Positions 1-7,176 of a DNA stretch of 64,000 bases are shown in pieces. Source of the DNA: Planctomycetota bacterium (lineage in GTDB: Bacteria; Planctomycetota; PLA2); the NCBI GenBank assembly GCA_021776735.1, contig JAJFFH010000027.1, positions 1 to 64,000 on the forward strand, written 5' to 3'. The notes beneath the pieces are model-generated. The model worked only from the letters and a program-made list of their open reading frames with translations. It was not told where the DNA came from and did no database searches. How positions within the stretch are numbered: the stretch's first letter is position 1; the number at the start of each line of letters is the position of its first letter. A program made the translations under genes and the position numbers.

Positions 1-49
1 GATAGACGTCGAGCCTCTCGTGAGCGAACGGTGTAAGAGAATTGTTCAT
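1..49 (-). CDS. four-helix-bundle protein, N-terminus only (cut by window edge)
   Basis: Reading leftward from the ATG at 49, the first 16 codons give MNNSLTPFAHERLDVY. This matches the HxRLDVYR start of the four-helix-bundle family (TIGR02436-like, related to 23S rRNA intervening-sequence proteins and to Avd of diversity-generating retroelements). A GGAGG lies 8 nt upstream of the ATG. The gene is divergent from a second family member starting at 645, and both share a hairpin leader. The biochemical role of stand-alone members is unknown. The family assignment rests on a short N-terminus plus the paralogue next door. Confidence 0.6.
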   Translation of the reverse strand, partial: MNNSLTPFAHERLDVY

Positions 50-57
50 GTGGATGT

Positions 58-134
58 CCTCCAGACTTGCGACGGGGGGCGCCTATCGCCCCACGCAAGT
101 GGAAGGGGGCGATAGGCGCCCTCCCGCCTGGAGG
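58..134 (-). promoter_or_regulatory. conserved hairpin leader of the left four-helix-bundle gene
   Basis: The arms 77-92 and 106-121 are perfectly complementary over 16 bp around a 13-nt loop that reads TCCACTTGCGT on the minus strand. An outer stem pairs CCTCCAG (58-64) with CTGGAGG (128-134). The left outer arm contains the ribosome binding site of the gene starting at 49, so folding could hide it. The same loop and stem precede the paralogue at 645. Regulation of translation is an inference. Confidence 0.6.
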
Positions 135-203
135 CCAACAAAAATCCGAGCGCCCGCGCCGGGGGCGTGGGTCGTGCCACGGCCGTACGAATCAGCAGGC
201 GCT

Positions 204-231
204 ACGTGAACGCGAACGTCGTTCGTGAACG
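204..231. repeat. GAACGTCGTTCGTGAACG-type repeat, copy 1
   Basis: The core GAACGTCGTTCGTGAACG occurs here. Intact or nearly intact copies recur at about 485-511, 1081-1105, 29962-29981 and 37936-37954, always outside confident genes. Several copies are preceded by GCTACRTGAACG and followed by G-rich tandem arrays. This marks a dispersed intergenic repeat family. Confidence 0.7.
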
Positions 232-308
232 GGATCGGGTTCGGGGATCGGGATCGGGGATCGGGGATCGGGGATCGGGGATCGGGGATCGGGGATCGGG
301 GATCGGGT
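231..308. repeat. GGGGATC heptamer array, potential G-quadruplex
   Basis: Runs of three or four G separated by ATC are repeated with a period of about 7 bases for nearly 80 bp. This satisfies the standard pattern for a G-quadruplex on the plus strand. It sits midway between the two divergent four-helix-bundle genes. No function is shown. Confidence 0.8.
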
Positions 309-372
309 CGCGACTATGTCGCGGGTCGTTCGAGTGATCGACTCCCGCGTATGCAGCAAGCGCTACGCGAAC

Positions 373-429
373 GGTTCGGGTTCGGGTTCGGGTTCGGGTT
401 CGGGTTCGGGTTCGGGTTCGGGTTCGGGT
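373..429. repeat. TTCGGG hexamer array
   Basis: About nine uninterrupted copies of TTCGGG. The array is flanked on both sides by copies of GCGTATGCAGCAAGCGCTAC (349-368 and 469-488), so the block looks like one repeat module with an expanded core. The translated GFGFGF or GSGSGS strings are artefacts of this array. Confidence 0.85.
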
Positions 430-576
430 CGCAGTCGCACCCGGGGTCGTTCGGACGGCCGCCTCCGCGTATGCAGCAAGCGCTACGTGAACGTGAACGT
501 CGTTCGTGAACGCGAACGGTTCGATCGCCTGGCCGGATGAACTCGGGTTCGGATCGGTTGTCGGGGGCTCCTGTCG

Positions 577-626
577 GGAGAGCGCCCATCGCCCCTATCC
601 ACTTGCGTGGGGCGATAGGCGCTCCC
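577..626 (+). promoter_or_regulatory. conserved hairpin leader of the right four-helix-bundle gene
   Basis: The arms at about 579-595 and 609-625 pair with one mismatch around the loop TATCCACTTGCGT, followed by CCCCGTCG and an AAGGAG ribosome binding site before the ATG at 645. Loop and stem match the leader of the divergent paralogue (58-134). Sequence is kept in both stem and loop, which suggests a functional structured 5' leader or a mobile-element end. Confidence 0.6.
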
Positions 627-644
627 CGTCGAAAGGAGTCTTCC

Positions 645-1051
645 ATGACCGACAACCGAAACTTCTCCGCTGCTTCCCGAGGCTCTTCCCTGGCGCCGCA
701 TCAGCGGCTGGATGTCTATCGCGTCGCGGTCTTGTTGTTTGCCGGCGTCGAAGAATCCGCCTCCTCGTTTCCCCGTGGATACGGAGCGATCAAGAGCCAG
801 CTGCGGCGTTGCGCTATCGCTACCGTTCTCAACATCGCCGAGGGCGCGGGACGGTGGAACCCTGCCGACAAGGCGTACCGCTACACGATTGCGCAGGCGG
901 AGTGTCTGGAGTGTGCTGCGGCTCTCGAATTGGCGACGATCGTCAAGGTCATCCCCGACAGACATCCGACGAGCTGTTGTCGTTCGCCAGCCGGATCGGG
1001 GCGATGTTGACGCGGCTCATCCAGAGTCAGCGTGCAAGGACGCCGGGTTGA
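645..1051 (+). pseudogene. four-helix-bundle protein, frameshifted near its C-terminus
   Basis: The ATG at 645 follows AAGGAG. The protein has the family core: HQRLDVYR near residue 19, then AIATVLNIAEGAGR and a helix rich in Glu/Cys/Ala. After IVKVIPD (about 959) the frame runs into unrelated sequence and stops at 1010. The -1 frame directly continues the family C-terminus as DELLSFASRIGAMLTRLIQSQ and stops at 1051. One missing base around 955-970 explains this. It is either a real pseudogene or a sequencing error. Family members are small all-helical proteins of unclear role; some act as accessory proteins in retroelements. No reverse transcriptase is visible here. Confidence 0.7.
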
Positions 1052-1233
1052 TCCTGGCGCGCCGCGACAGCAAGCGCTACATGAACGAGAACGTCGTTCG
1101 TGAACGCGAACGGATCGGGTTCGGGGGTCGTTTCTCTGGTCGATTCCCGCGTGTTCAGCAAGCGCGACGAGAGTGTCGTCGTGAACGCGCACTTCATCGC
1201 GAACGGGATCTGTCCTTCGCCCAGCCCGGCACG

Positions 1234-1261
1234 AAAAAAGGGCGGACTCTCGTCCGCCCTT
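1234..1261 (-). terminator. intrinsic terminator of the HEAT/hydrolase gene
   Basis: GGGCGGAC (1240-1247) pairs perfectly with GTCCGCCC (1252-1259) around TCTC. The A-run at 1234-1239 is a U-tract when read on the minus strand. It lies 24 bases past the stop codon of the gene at 1285. Confidence 0.85.
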
Positions 1262-1284
1262 CGGTCTGCTTGGATGCTCGGCGC

Positions 1285-2805
1285 CTAGCGCCGGATCTTT
1301 TTGTCGATGAATGCTCGCAGGGCCTTCTCGAAGATTTGGGGGTACTCCATGAACGGCAGCCGGGCGAACTTCGACTTGCCGTTCACCACGATGTGTTTGG
1401 GGTAGTACCGCTTCAGGCGGTTGAGGCCGTCGATGCCCGTCAGCTCGTTGCTCTTGTTGGCGAAAAACATCAGGCAGGGCGTGCGCGAGGTCTCTTCGCC
1501 GCGGATGTCGAACTCCGGGATGACGATGGTGCTCGCGTTCGGATCACGCCAAATGCGCCGAATCATGCCGAGCTCGATGTCCGCGCGGTTCTTCGGAGCG
1601 ACAAGCGCGGTCACGCGGTAGTGGTCGTAGATTTCGCCCTCGATCCGCGAACCCATCTTGATCTGGCGGCGGCTCACCTTGCCCCAATACTCGGCATCCT
1701 GATCCCCGCTTCGCAGAGCCTCATCGACGCGGCGGCTGAAGGTCTCGTTGCTCGAATAGGGATTGAGCAAAATGAGCCCGGAAACCCGATCCGGGTACTT
1801 CTGGGCGTACTTGGCCGCGACCCAGTTCGAGAAGCCGTGTCCGAGCAGGACCATTTTCTCGACGCGCTGTTTCTTGCGCATGTCCTCGAATGCATCGACG
1901 AGGATATCGACGGGGTAGATCGGGTCACCATCGTCGTACTGAACGTCCGGGAACGACGTGACCGGCGGCAGGTTGATGAAAAGCCAGCGGACGAACAGCC
2001 ACTGGTTGAAGTACGGCATGTAGTACGTCGTGGATCGCTGGGTCATCGGCATGACGACGACCAGCGGACCGGACCCCTTACGGGCGAACGTGTCGTTGAA
2101 CTTCAGCTTGACATCGCCGAACGTGCCGACGTCGAAGCGCTTGACCTCGGGCAGCGGCCGGTCCTTGTTGCGCTCCCAGTACTGGCGCCATTGCGCCGTG
2201 TCCGTGTGGAAGTACTTGCCCGTGATCTCTTCGAGGTTGAACAGCAGGACGGAGTGAACGCGCTGGTTCGTCTCGCCCTCCTGGACGGTTCGGCCGGAGC
2301 GCTGGTCCACGTCGTTGATCATGTCGATCATGGGATCGACAGCCTCGCGGACACGCTGCTGTCCCGCGGCCCAGCACGCCATGCGGCGCACTTCCCACGC
2401 CGGATCCTTGAGCGCGGCGAGGACCACCGGCGCGTCCTGTCGGTCGTTGCTCATCGCCAGGGCGGCGATAACACCTTCGCGCACGCGCTTGTCGGGATCC
2501 TTGGCGTAGGCCAGGAGCTTGGCGCGTAGCGCGGGAACCTTCATCTTGCTCAGGCGCTCGGCGGCGGTCGTGCGAATCCACCAGTCCTTGTGCTTGAAGA
2601 GCTTTTTCTTCTTGATGATGAAGTCGATCGTGCGCGCGTCCTTGACCGGCAGCACTTCGAGGGCGCGGAACTTGAACTTGATCGACTTCTTCTTGAAGTC
2701 GTCCTTGAACGCGGCCATCGCCTCCTTCCACTTCGCATCGCTCACCTGGGCGAGCGACGGTGCGGCAAAAGCGAGCGTCAGCACAAACGAAAACAAAAGG
2801 CGCAT
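1285..2805 (-). CDS. secreted HEAT-repeat / alpha-beta-hydrolase-fold protein
   Basis: The ATG at 2805 has GGAGG six bases upstream and is preferred over the in-frame TTG at 2808. Residues 1-20 form a Sec signal peptide (MRLLFSFVLTLAFAAPSLAQ). Residues of about 70-165 contain HEAT-like repeats (WWIRTTAAERL, KRVREGVIAALA, WEVRRMACWAAG). From about 245 the chain has an alpha/beta-hydrolase layout. The nucleophile elbow, normally GHSxG, reads GHGFSN near residue 323, so glycine occupies the serine position. The domain may therefore bind rather than hydrolyse. The gene stands alone, with its own terminator. The substrate is unknown. Confidence 0.7.
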   Translation of the reverse strand: MRLLFSFVLTLAFAAPSLAQVSDAKWKEAMAAFKDDFKKKSIKFKFRALEVLPVKDARTIDFIIKKKKLFKHKDWWIRTTAAERLSKMKVPALRAKLLAYAKDPDKRVREGVIAALAMSNDRQDAPVVLAALKDPAWEVRRMACWAAGQQRVREAVDPMIDMINDVDQRSGRTVQEGETNQRVHSVLLFNLEEITGKYFHTDTAQWRQYWERNKDRPLPEVKRFDVGTFGDVKLKFNDTFARKGSGPLVVVMPMTQRSTTYYMPYFNQWLFVRWLFINLPPVTSFPDVQYDDGDPIYPVDILVDAFEDMRKKQRVEKMVLLGHGFSNWVAAKYAQKYPDRVSGLILLNPYSSNETFSRRVDEALRSGDQDAEYWGKVSRRQIKMGSRIEGEIYDHYRVTALVAPKNRADIELGMIRRIWRDPNASTIVIPEFDIRGEETSRTPCLMFFANKSNELTGIDGLNRLKRYYPKHIVVNGKSKFARLPFMEYPQIFEKALRAFIDKKIRR

Positions 2806-2905
2806 CAATACCTCCAGGGGTCGGTGTCCACCATTCTAATGCCGCCCGGGGCCCAGGTGTTTGGGCGATCGGGTTTGAACAATCCGACGGTTCGAAGGGC
2901 GAATT

Positions 2906-3541
2906 CTAGCGGATCGCGTGCAGATACGCCCGTGCGACCGCCAAATCGGCCGGAACCGTGACCTTGACGTTGGCCGGATCGCCCGGAACGGTGCAGACCG
3001 TCTCGCCGAGATCCTCCACGAGGCCCGCCTCGTCGGTCGCGTCGCGCTCCGACGCCGCGAGCGCCCGCTCCAGCAACTCCCGCGAGAACCCCTGGGGAGT
3101 CTGAACGGCCACGAGCCCGGCGCGATCGACGGTCCCGGCAACGACATCGCCGTCCGTACGCTTTAGCGTGTCTGTGACCGCCAAAACGGGAATTGCCGCA
3201 CCCCTCTGCTCGGCCGCCTCCCGCACGCGGGCGATCACCTCGTCCGAGACCAACGGCCGCGCCGCGTCGTGAATCAGCACGAGATCGACCTCCGGGGGCA
3301 ATGCGGCCAGCCCCGCGGCCACGCTGTCCCGGCGCCGCGCCCCGCCCGCCACGAGGGTCCAACCGGGGAGGCGGGTCTGATCCAGGTCCGGTAGCCGAAG
3401 GACGGCGATTTTCGCGAAAAAGCCGTCAAAGCGGGCGGCGCTGCGCGCGAGGAGGGTCTGGCCGTCGAGCTCGACGAACGCTTTGGGCCGCCCGAAGCGG
3501 TCCCCGGAGCCCGCCGCGACGAGGATTACGCCCGCCTTCAT
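2906..3541 (-). CDS. ispD: 2-C-methyl-D-erythritol 4-phosphate cytidylyltransferase
   Basis: IspD transfers CMP from CTP to MEP in the non-mevalonate isoprenoid pathway (cytosol). The 211-residue product has all family signatures: VAAGSGDRFG (9-17), GGARRRDSV (66-74), HDAARPL (91-97), the TDT plus Lys-Arg region (123-128), QTPQ (147-150) and DEAGLVE (170-176). The ATG at 3541 gives the normal length; upstream in-frame codons overlap the divergent gene region. One copy of the dispersed 15-bp motif lies inside it (3144-3157) and encodes TDGDV. IspF is encoded 8 kb away on the other strand, so the usual ispDF pair is split. Confidence 0.95.
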   Translation of the reverse strand: MKAGVILVAAGSGDRFGRPKAFVELDGQTLLARSAARFDGFFAKIAVLRLPDLDQTRLPGWTLVAGGARRRDSVAAGLAALPPEVDLVLIHDAARPLVSDEVIARVREAAEQRGAAIPVLAVTDTLKRTDGDVVAGTVDRAGLVAVQTPQGFSRELLERALAASERDATDEAGLVEDLGETVCTVPGDPANVKVTVPADLAVARAYLHAIR

Positions 3542-3617
3542 GCCCGGCAGCGTACCAACCGTGCGGGCCCGTACGGCTTTGGGCTGGCCGCGGCGCCGTG
3601 CGGGTGGGTACGATTCC

Positions 3618-6600
3618 GTGATCTTGAGGGTTGGTGTTGCGCTCTCCCTTGTCGTGGCCGCCTGGGCCGTGGAGGCTTGGGCCGGCCCGCGCGAGGATGC
3701 CGCGGAAATCGCCGCGAAGTTTCGGGATGGCGACCATGAGGCGGTCCGCAAGCCGCGGCCTCATCCGTGGATCGTTGCTGATTTCTTGTGCGCGCAGGGC
3801 GCGTTCGACGCGGCGGAGGAGTTTGCCGGCGAGAACCCGGAGTTGACGGCCTACGTCCGCGCGCTCCGCAAGCGGGGCGATGACAAAAAGGAGCGGCAAC
3901 TGCTCGACTCGCTCGGCGCCGTGCGCGATCCCAAGGCGCTGCTCGCGGCGGCCAAGGCGCCTGAGCGACTGGACACCGTCGTTCGCATCCGGCTCGTGCA
4001 GGCGCGGGCCACGGCCTGGTCGCGACTGCGCAAACACAAGGAGTCGAGCCGCGACTTTCGTGCGGTCGGGGACGCCGCGCGGGCTCTCGGCTGGCTGCGG
4101 CGCGCCGCGCAGGGCTATGTGCAGGCGGGACTCCAGGCGTGGTTCGGCGGGAACCCGACGCTCGCGCTCGAAAACTGGGACCTCCGGCACGGGATCGTGC
4201 GTGCGCTGAAAGACAAGGCGCTGATCGTCGATACATGCATCAAGCGCGGCGTCGCCCTCCGTGCGCTTGGTCGGTACGACGAGTCGTTGGCCTCGTACGC
4301 GATCGCGCTCAAGAACGCCAAGGAGCTCGGCAGGCGGCTGGACCGTGCGCGCATCCTCGACAACGTCGGCTCGGTGCACCACGCGCGGGCCGACTACGAC
4401 AAGGCTCTCGCTGTTTGGCGGGAAGCGGCGAACATCAAACGGGAGCTCAAGGACCGGCGTGGTCTTTCGTTGACGGTCGGCAACCTTGGCCTGCTCCTGA
4501 CGGATCGGGGTCGGCTTGACGAGGCGCTGGTCCGCTTGGTGGAGGCCCGCGATCTGGCCCGCGAGACCGGCGATGTCCGGGGCGTCGCGCGGCACACGCT
4601 CAACATCGGCAACGTGCGCCTCGGCCGCCACGACTACATAAGAGCCCTTGCCGATTTTCAGACTGCTCTGGCGTTGCACCAAAAAGACCCGGCCGGACGA
4701 AGCGGTGCCGCGCAGTGTCTCGGTGCGATGGCGAACGTGCACCGCTGGATGGCCGAGTACGAACAGGCGCTGGCCTTGCTTGACCGGGCTCTGGCCGAGT
4801 TCGTGGCCATGCAGGATCCGCACAACGAGGCGCACGCGCTCGGCAGCATCGGACGCATCCATCAATCGTTGGGCCACCCCGCGAAGGCGCTGGACTACGG
4901 CCATCGCGGATTGGCGATTGCCGAGCGAATCGGGGCCGGGTCGCTGGTGGCGCGGGCCGCTCTCGACCTGGGAACCGTATGCGTGGACGTCGGTCGGTTC
5001 GAGGACGCGAAACGACACTTCCGGAAGGCGCTCCGCCTCGGCGAAAAGCAGAAGGATCCCGAAGGCGTGGTCGTCGCGCTGCATAACCTCGGCGTCGTGG
5101 CTCAACGTCAGCAGCGCTACGACGACGCGCAAGAGACATACGAACGCATCCTCGAGGTCGATCCGGACCCGGTGCTCGGTCCGGTGGAGACCTATCGCGC
5201 CCTCGGCAAGGTCCATGCGCTGCGCGGCGAAGACGAGCGGGCGATTGCCCTATTGCGCAAGGCTTTGGCACACGCCAAGGCGAACGACTTGTGGCGTCCT
5301 CAGCCGCCCCTGAAACTCGATCTGGTCCAGTCGCTGCATCGACTCGGAAAAAACGCCGAGGCGCTGACACTGGCCGGGGCGGCAATCGCGGACCTCGAGG
5401 CCTCCGGGGACCGAGACGGACTGGCCTTCGCTCACGCCGCGCTGGCTCAACTGCACTACGCGAGCGGTCGGGACGCTGCCGCGATCACCGCCGCCGCCCG
5501 TTCGGTGCGCGAGGTCGCTGCCGTAGCCGGTGGGCTCGGCGAACAGGGAGGCGCCGGGGCGCGGGAACGCTTTGCCGGGGCATTTGAGTTCGGGATACTC
5601 GCGGCGCACCGTGCCGGCGATGTCGAGATGCTGTGTCACTTCCTCGAGGGCAGCAAGGCGCAGCTCCTCCAGGAAGCGCTACGGACGCGAGAGACGTTGC
5701 AGGAAGCGCTGGTGCCGAAGGCTCTCGTCCGCAAGCTCGCTGCCGCCCGCGGCGAGGAGGCACGGTCGCGCGATGCATACGATCGCGCCCGCGACATGCG
5801 GAAACGATCCGCAATCCGCGCCGCGCGCAAGGCGGTGACCGTCGCCCAGGCGAACGTGGTCGCGGCGGTTGCGGCCATCCAACGTGACGCAAAGGCCGTG
5901 GCCGCGATCATGCATCCCGAGCCTGCGTCCCTCGAGACGTTGCAGGGCTACCTCGAGCCGGACGCCGCTCTCGTGCTCTACGGGGTCACCGAACAGACCG
6001 TCGTTGCGCTGGTCATCGAACAGGACGCCACGCGGGCCGTCAGCTTGGGGGCCACGGCGAAGATCCGCGAGGCGCTGGTCGAGTTCTCCGTGGGTTCCGG
6101 TCGCGGCCGCGCGGATCCGGCGAGACCGGATCCGCGCGAGTCGGAGAAAGTCGGCGCGGGAGACGGCGCGCGCTCTCTGGCCGCGTTGCGGCATCTCGTT
6201 GTGACGCCGCTCAAGCTCGCGGGAAAAAAGCGCATCCTCGTCGCGCCAGCCGGCCAACTGGGCTACGCGCCGTTTGCGGCACTCTTCCCCGGCCAGGATG
6301 TCGTGTGCGTGCCGAGCGGAACCGCGTACGGAATGCTCCGGGAGCAGTCGAAGCGACGCGGGACGGGCGTGCTTGCGGTGGGCGACCCCGACTACAGCGG
6401 TACGAAGCTCGCGGCGCTGCCCGCAACGCGAGGCGAAGTCGAGGCCATCGGGACGGTGAAGCTACTGGGCGCAGGCGCGCGACCGGACGCGGTACGCGGC
6501 GCATTGGCGAAACAAAAACGCTGGCGCGCGGTGCATCTCGCCTGCCACGGCATCATCGACGTCGAACGGCCCATGCTGTCCCGACTCGTCCTGACCGGCG

Positions 6601-6938
6601 GCGCGCTACGCACGCTCGACATCTACCGCATGAAGGTGCCCGCCGACCTCGCCGTCCTCTCGGCGTGCGAAACGGGCAAGGGCCGCGTCTATCGCACGGA
6701 GGGCATCGTCGGCCTGACCCGCGCGTTCATGACCGCGGGCGCGCCGCGCGTGATCGTCTCGCTGTGGAAGGTCGACGACGAGGCGACGCGCATCCTGATG
6801 GTGAAGTTCTACGAGCTCTGGAAGAAACATCCGACGGCAACCGCGCTCCGCCTCGCGCAAGAGCACGTGGCCAAGCAGCCCGCATGGCGGCACCCGCGCT
6901 TTTGGGCGGCCTGGCAGCTCTGGGGCGTTCCGGAGTAG
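3618..6938 (+). CDS. secreted TPR-CHAT caspase-like protein
   Basis: CHAT domains are caspase-family cysteine proteases (separase and TPR-CHAT type). The GTG at 3618 starts a hydrophobic leader (VGVALSLVVAAWAVEAWAG), suggesting export, although a TTG at 3624 is possible. About twelve tetratricopeptide repeats follow (roughly residues 70-680), then a charged helical linker, then the C-terminal CHAT domain. Both catalytic residues are present: His977 in HLACHG and Cys1017 in SACETG, followed by GLTRAF and the conserved VIVSLWKVDDEAT. Length is 1106 aa. No obvious substrate gene lies next to it. It is followed by a toxin remnant and a convergent kinase-WD40 gene. An active protease is a reasonable inference. 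Confidence 0.85.
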   Translation: MILRVGVALSLVVAAWAVEAWAGPREDAAEIAAKFRDGDHEAVRKPRPHPWIVADFLCAQGAFDAAEEFAGENPELTAYVRALRKRGDDKKERQLLDSLGAVRDPKALLAAAKAPERLDTVVRIRLVQARATAWSRLRKHKESSRDFRAVGDAARALGWLRRAAQGYVQAGLQAWFGGNPTLALENWDLRHGIVRALKDKALIVDTCIKRGVALRALGRYDESLASYAIALKNAKELGRRLDRARILDNVGSVHHARADYDKALAVWREAANIKRELKDRRGLSLTVGNLGLLLTDRGRLDEALVRLVEARDLARETGDVRGVARHTLNIGNVRLGRHDYIRALADFQTALALHQKDPAGRSGAAQCLGAMANVHRWMAEYEQALALLDRALAEFVAMQDPHNEAHALGSIGRIHQSLGHPAKALDYGHRGLAIAERIGAGSLVARAALDLGTVCVDVGRFEDAKRHFRKALRLGEKQKDPEGVVVALHNLGVVAQRQQRYDDAQETYERILEVDPDPVLGPVETYRALGKVHALRGEDERAIALLRKALAHAKANDLWRPQPPLKLDLVQSLHRLGKNAEALTLAGAAIADLEASGDRDGLAFAHAALAQLHYASGRDAAAITAAARSVREVAAVAGGLGEQGGAGARERFAGAFEFGILAAHRAGDVEMLCHFLEGSKAQLLQEALRTRETLQEALVPKALVRKLAAARGEEARSRDAYDRARDMRKRSAIRAARKAVTVAQANVVAAVAAIQRDAKAVAAIMHPEPASLETLQGYLEPDAALVLYGVTEQTVVALVIEQDATRAVSLGATAKIREALVEFSVGSGRGRADPARPDPRESEKVGAGDGARSLAALRHLVVTPLKLAGKKRILVAPAGQLGYAPFAALFPGQDVVCVPSGTAYGMLREQSKRRGTGVLAVGDPDYSGTKLAALPATRGEVEAIGTVKLLGAGARPDAVRGALAKQKRWRAVHLACHGIIDVERPMLSRLVLTGGALRTLDIYRMKVPADLAVLSACETGKGRVYRTEGIVGLTRAFMTAGAPRVIVSLWKVDDEATRILMVKFYELWKKHPTATALRLAQEHVAKQPAWRHPRFWAAWQLWGVPE

Positions 6939-6941
6939 CGG

Positions 6942-7151
6942 ACGGCCCTGTCCTCGAAGGCGATCTCGATTCTGCGGGCGGACTTCGAAGCCGAGCACGC
7001 TGCCATCGATTTGCTGGAGCAGTAGGCGGACCAAAAAGTCAGTTACACGGACGGCGCTTCGTTTGTCCTGATGCAACGCCACGGCATCACGCGGGCGTTC
7101 ACGTTCGACCGCCACTTCCGCGCGGCGGGCTCTTCGGTCTGGCCCCGCTGA
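6942..7151 (+). pseudogene. PIN-domain toxin remnant (VapC-like)
   Basis: Frame reading from 6942 gives ALSSKAISILRADFEAEH and then LLEQ, a TAG at 7023-7025, ADQKVSYTDGASFVLMQR, and TFDRHFRAAG before the TGA at 7149. The YTDGASFVLM and FTFDRHFRAAGF-type blocks are typical of the C-terminal half of VapC-family PIN ribonucleases. The N-terminal half, with its first acidic residues, is missing, and the amber codon interrupts the rest. No VapB-like antitoxin is beside it. This appears to be a decayed toxin. Confidence 0.7.
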
Positions 7152-7176
7152 CTCGGGACTCTCGCTGATTCGGGAT

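Noticed and set aside
231..429. CRISPR array
   Set aside because: The repeats are contiguous 6- and 7-mers with no spacers of regular length and no cas genes nearby.
225..655. Open frames encoding GFGFGF, GSGSGS and NPNPNP strings
   Set aside because: They are six-frame readings of the TTCGGG and GGGGATC arrays; no start context, no domain, and they overlap one another on both strands.
645..1051. Diversity-generating retroelement accessory (Avd) role
   Set aside because: No reverse transcriptase, template repeat or variable repeat was found within the window near this locus.
712..2529. 605-codon open frame antisense to the HEAT/hydrolase gene
   Set aside because: It is a GC-rich shadow: the minus-strand gene has a signal peptide, domains, ribosome binding site and terminator.
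3426..5216. Long antisense frame opposite the TPR-CHAT gene
   Set aside because: Composition is that of a reverse-complement shadow and no domain is readable; other such frames at 17041-20592, 26186-28360 and 34681-37815 were dropped for the same reason.
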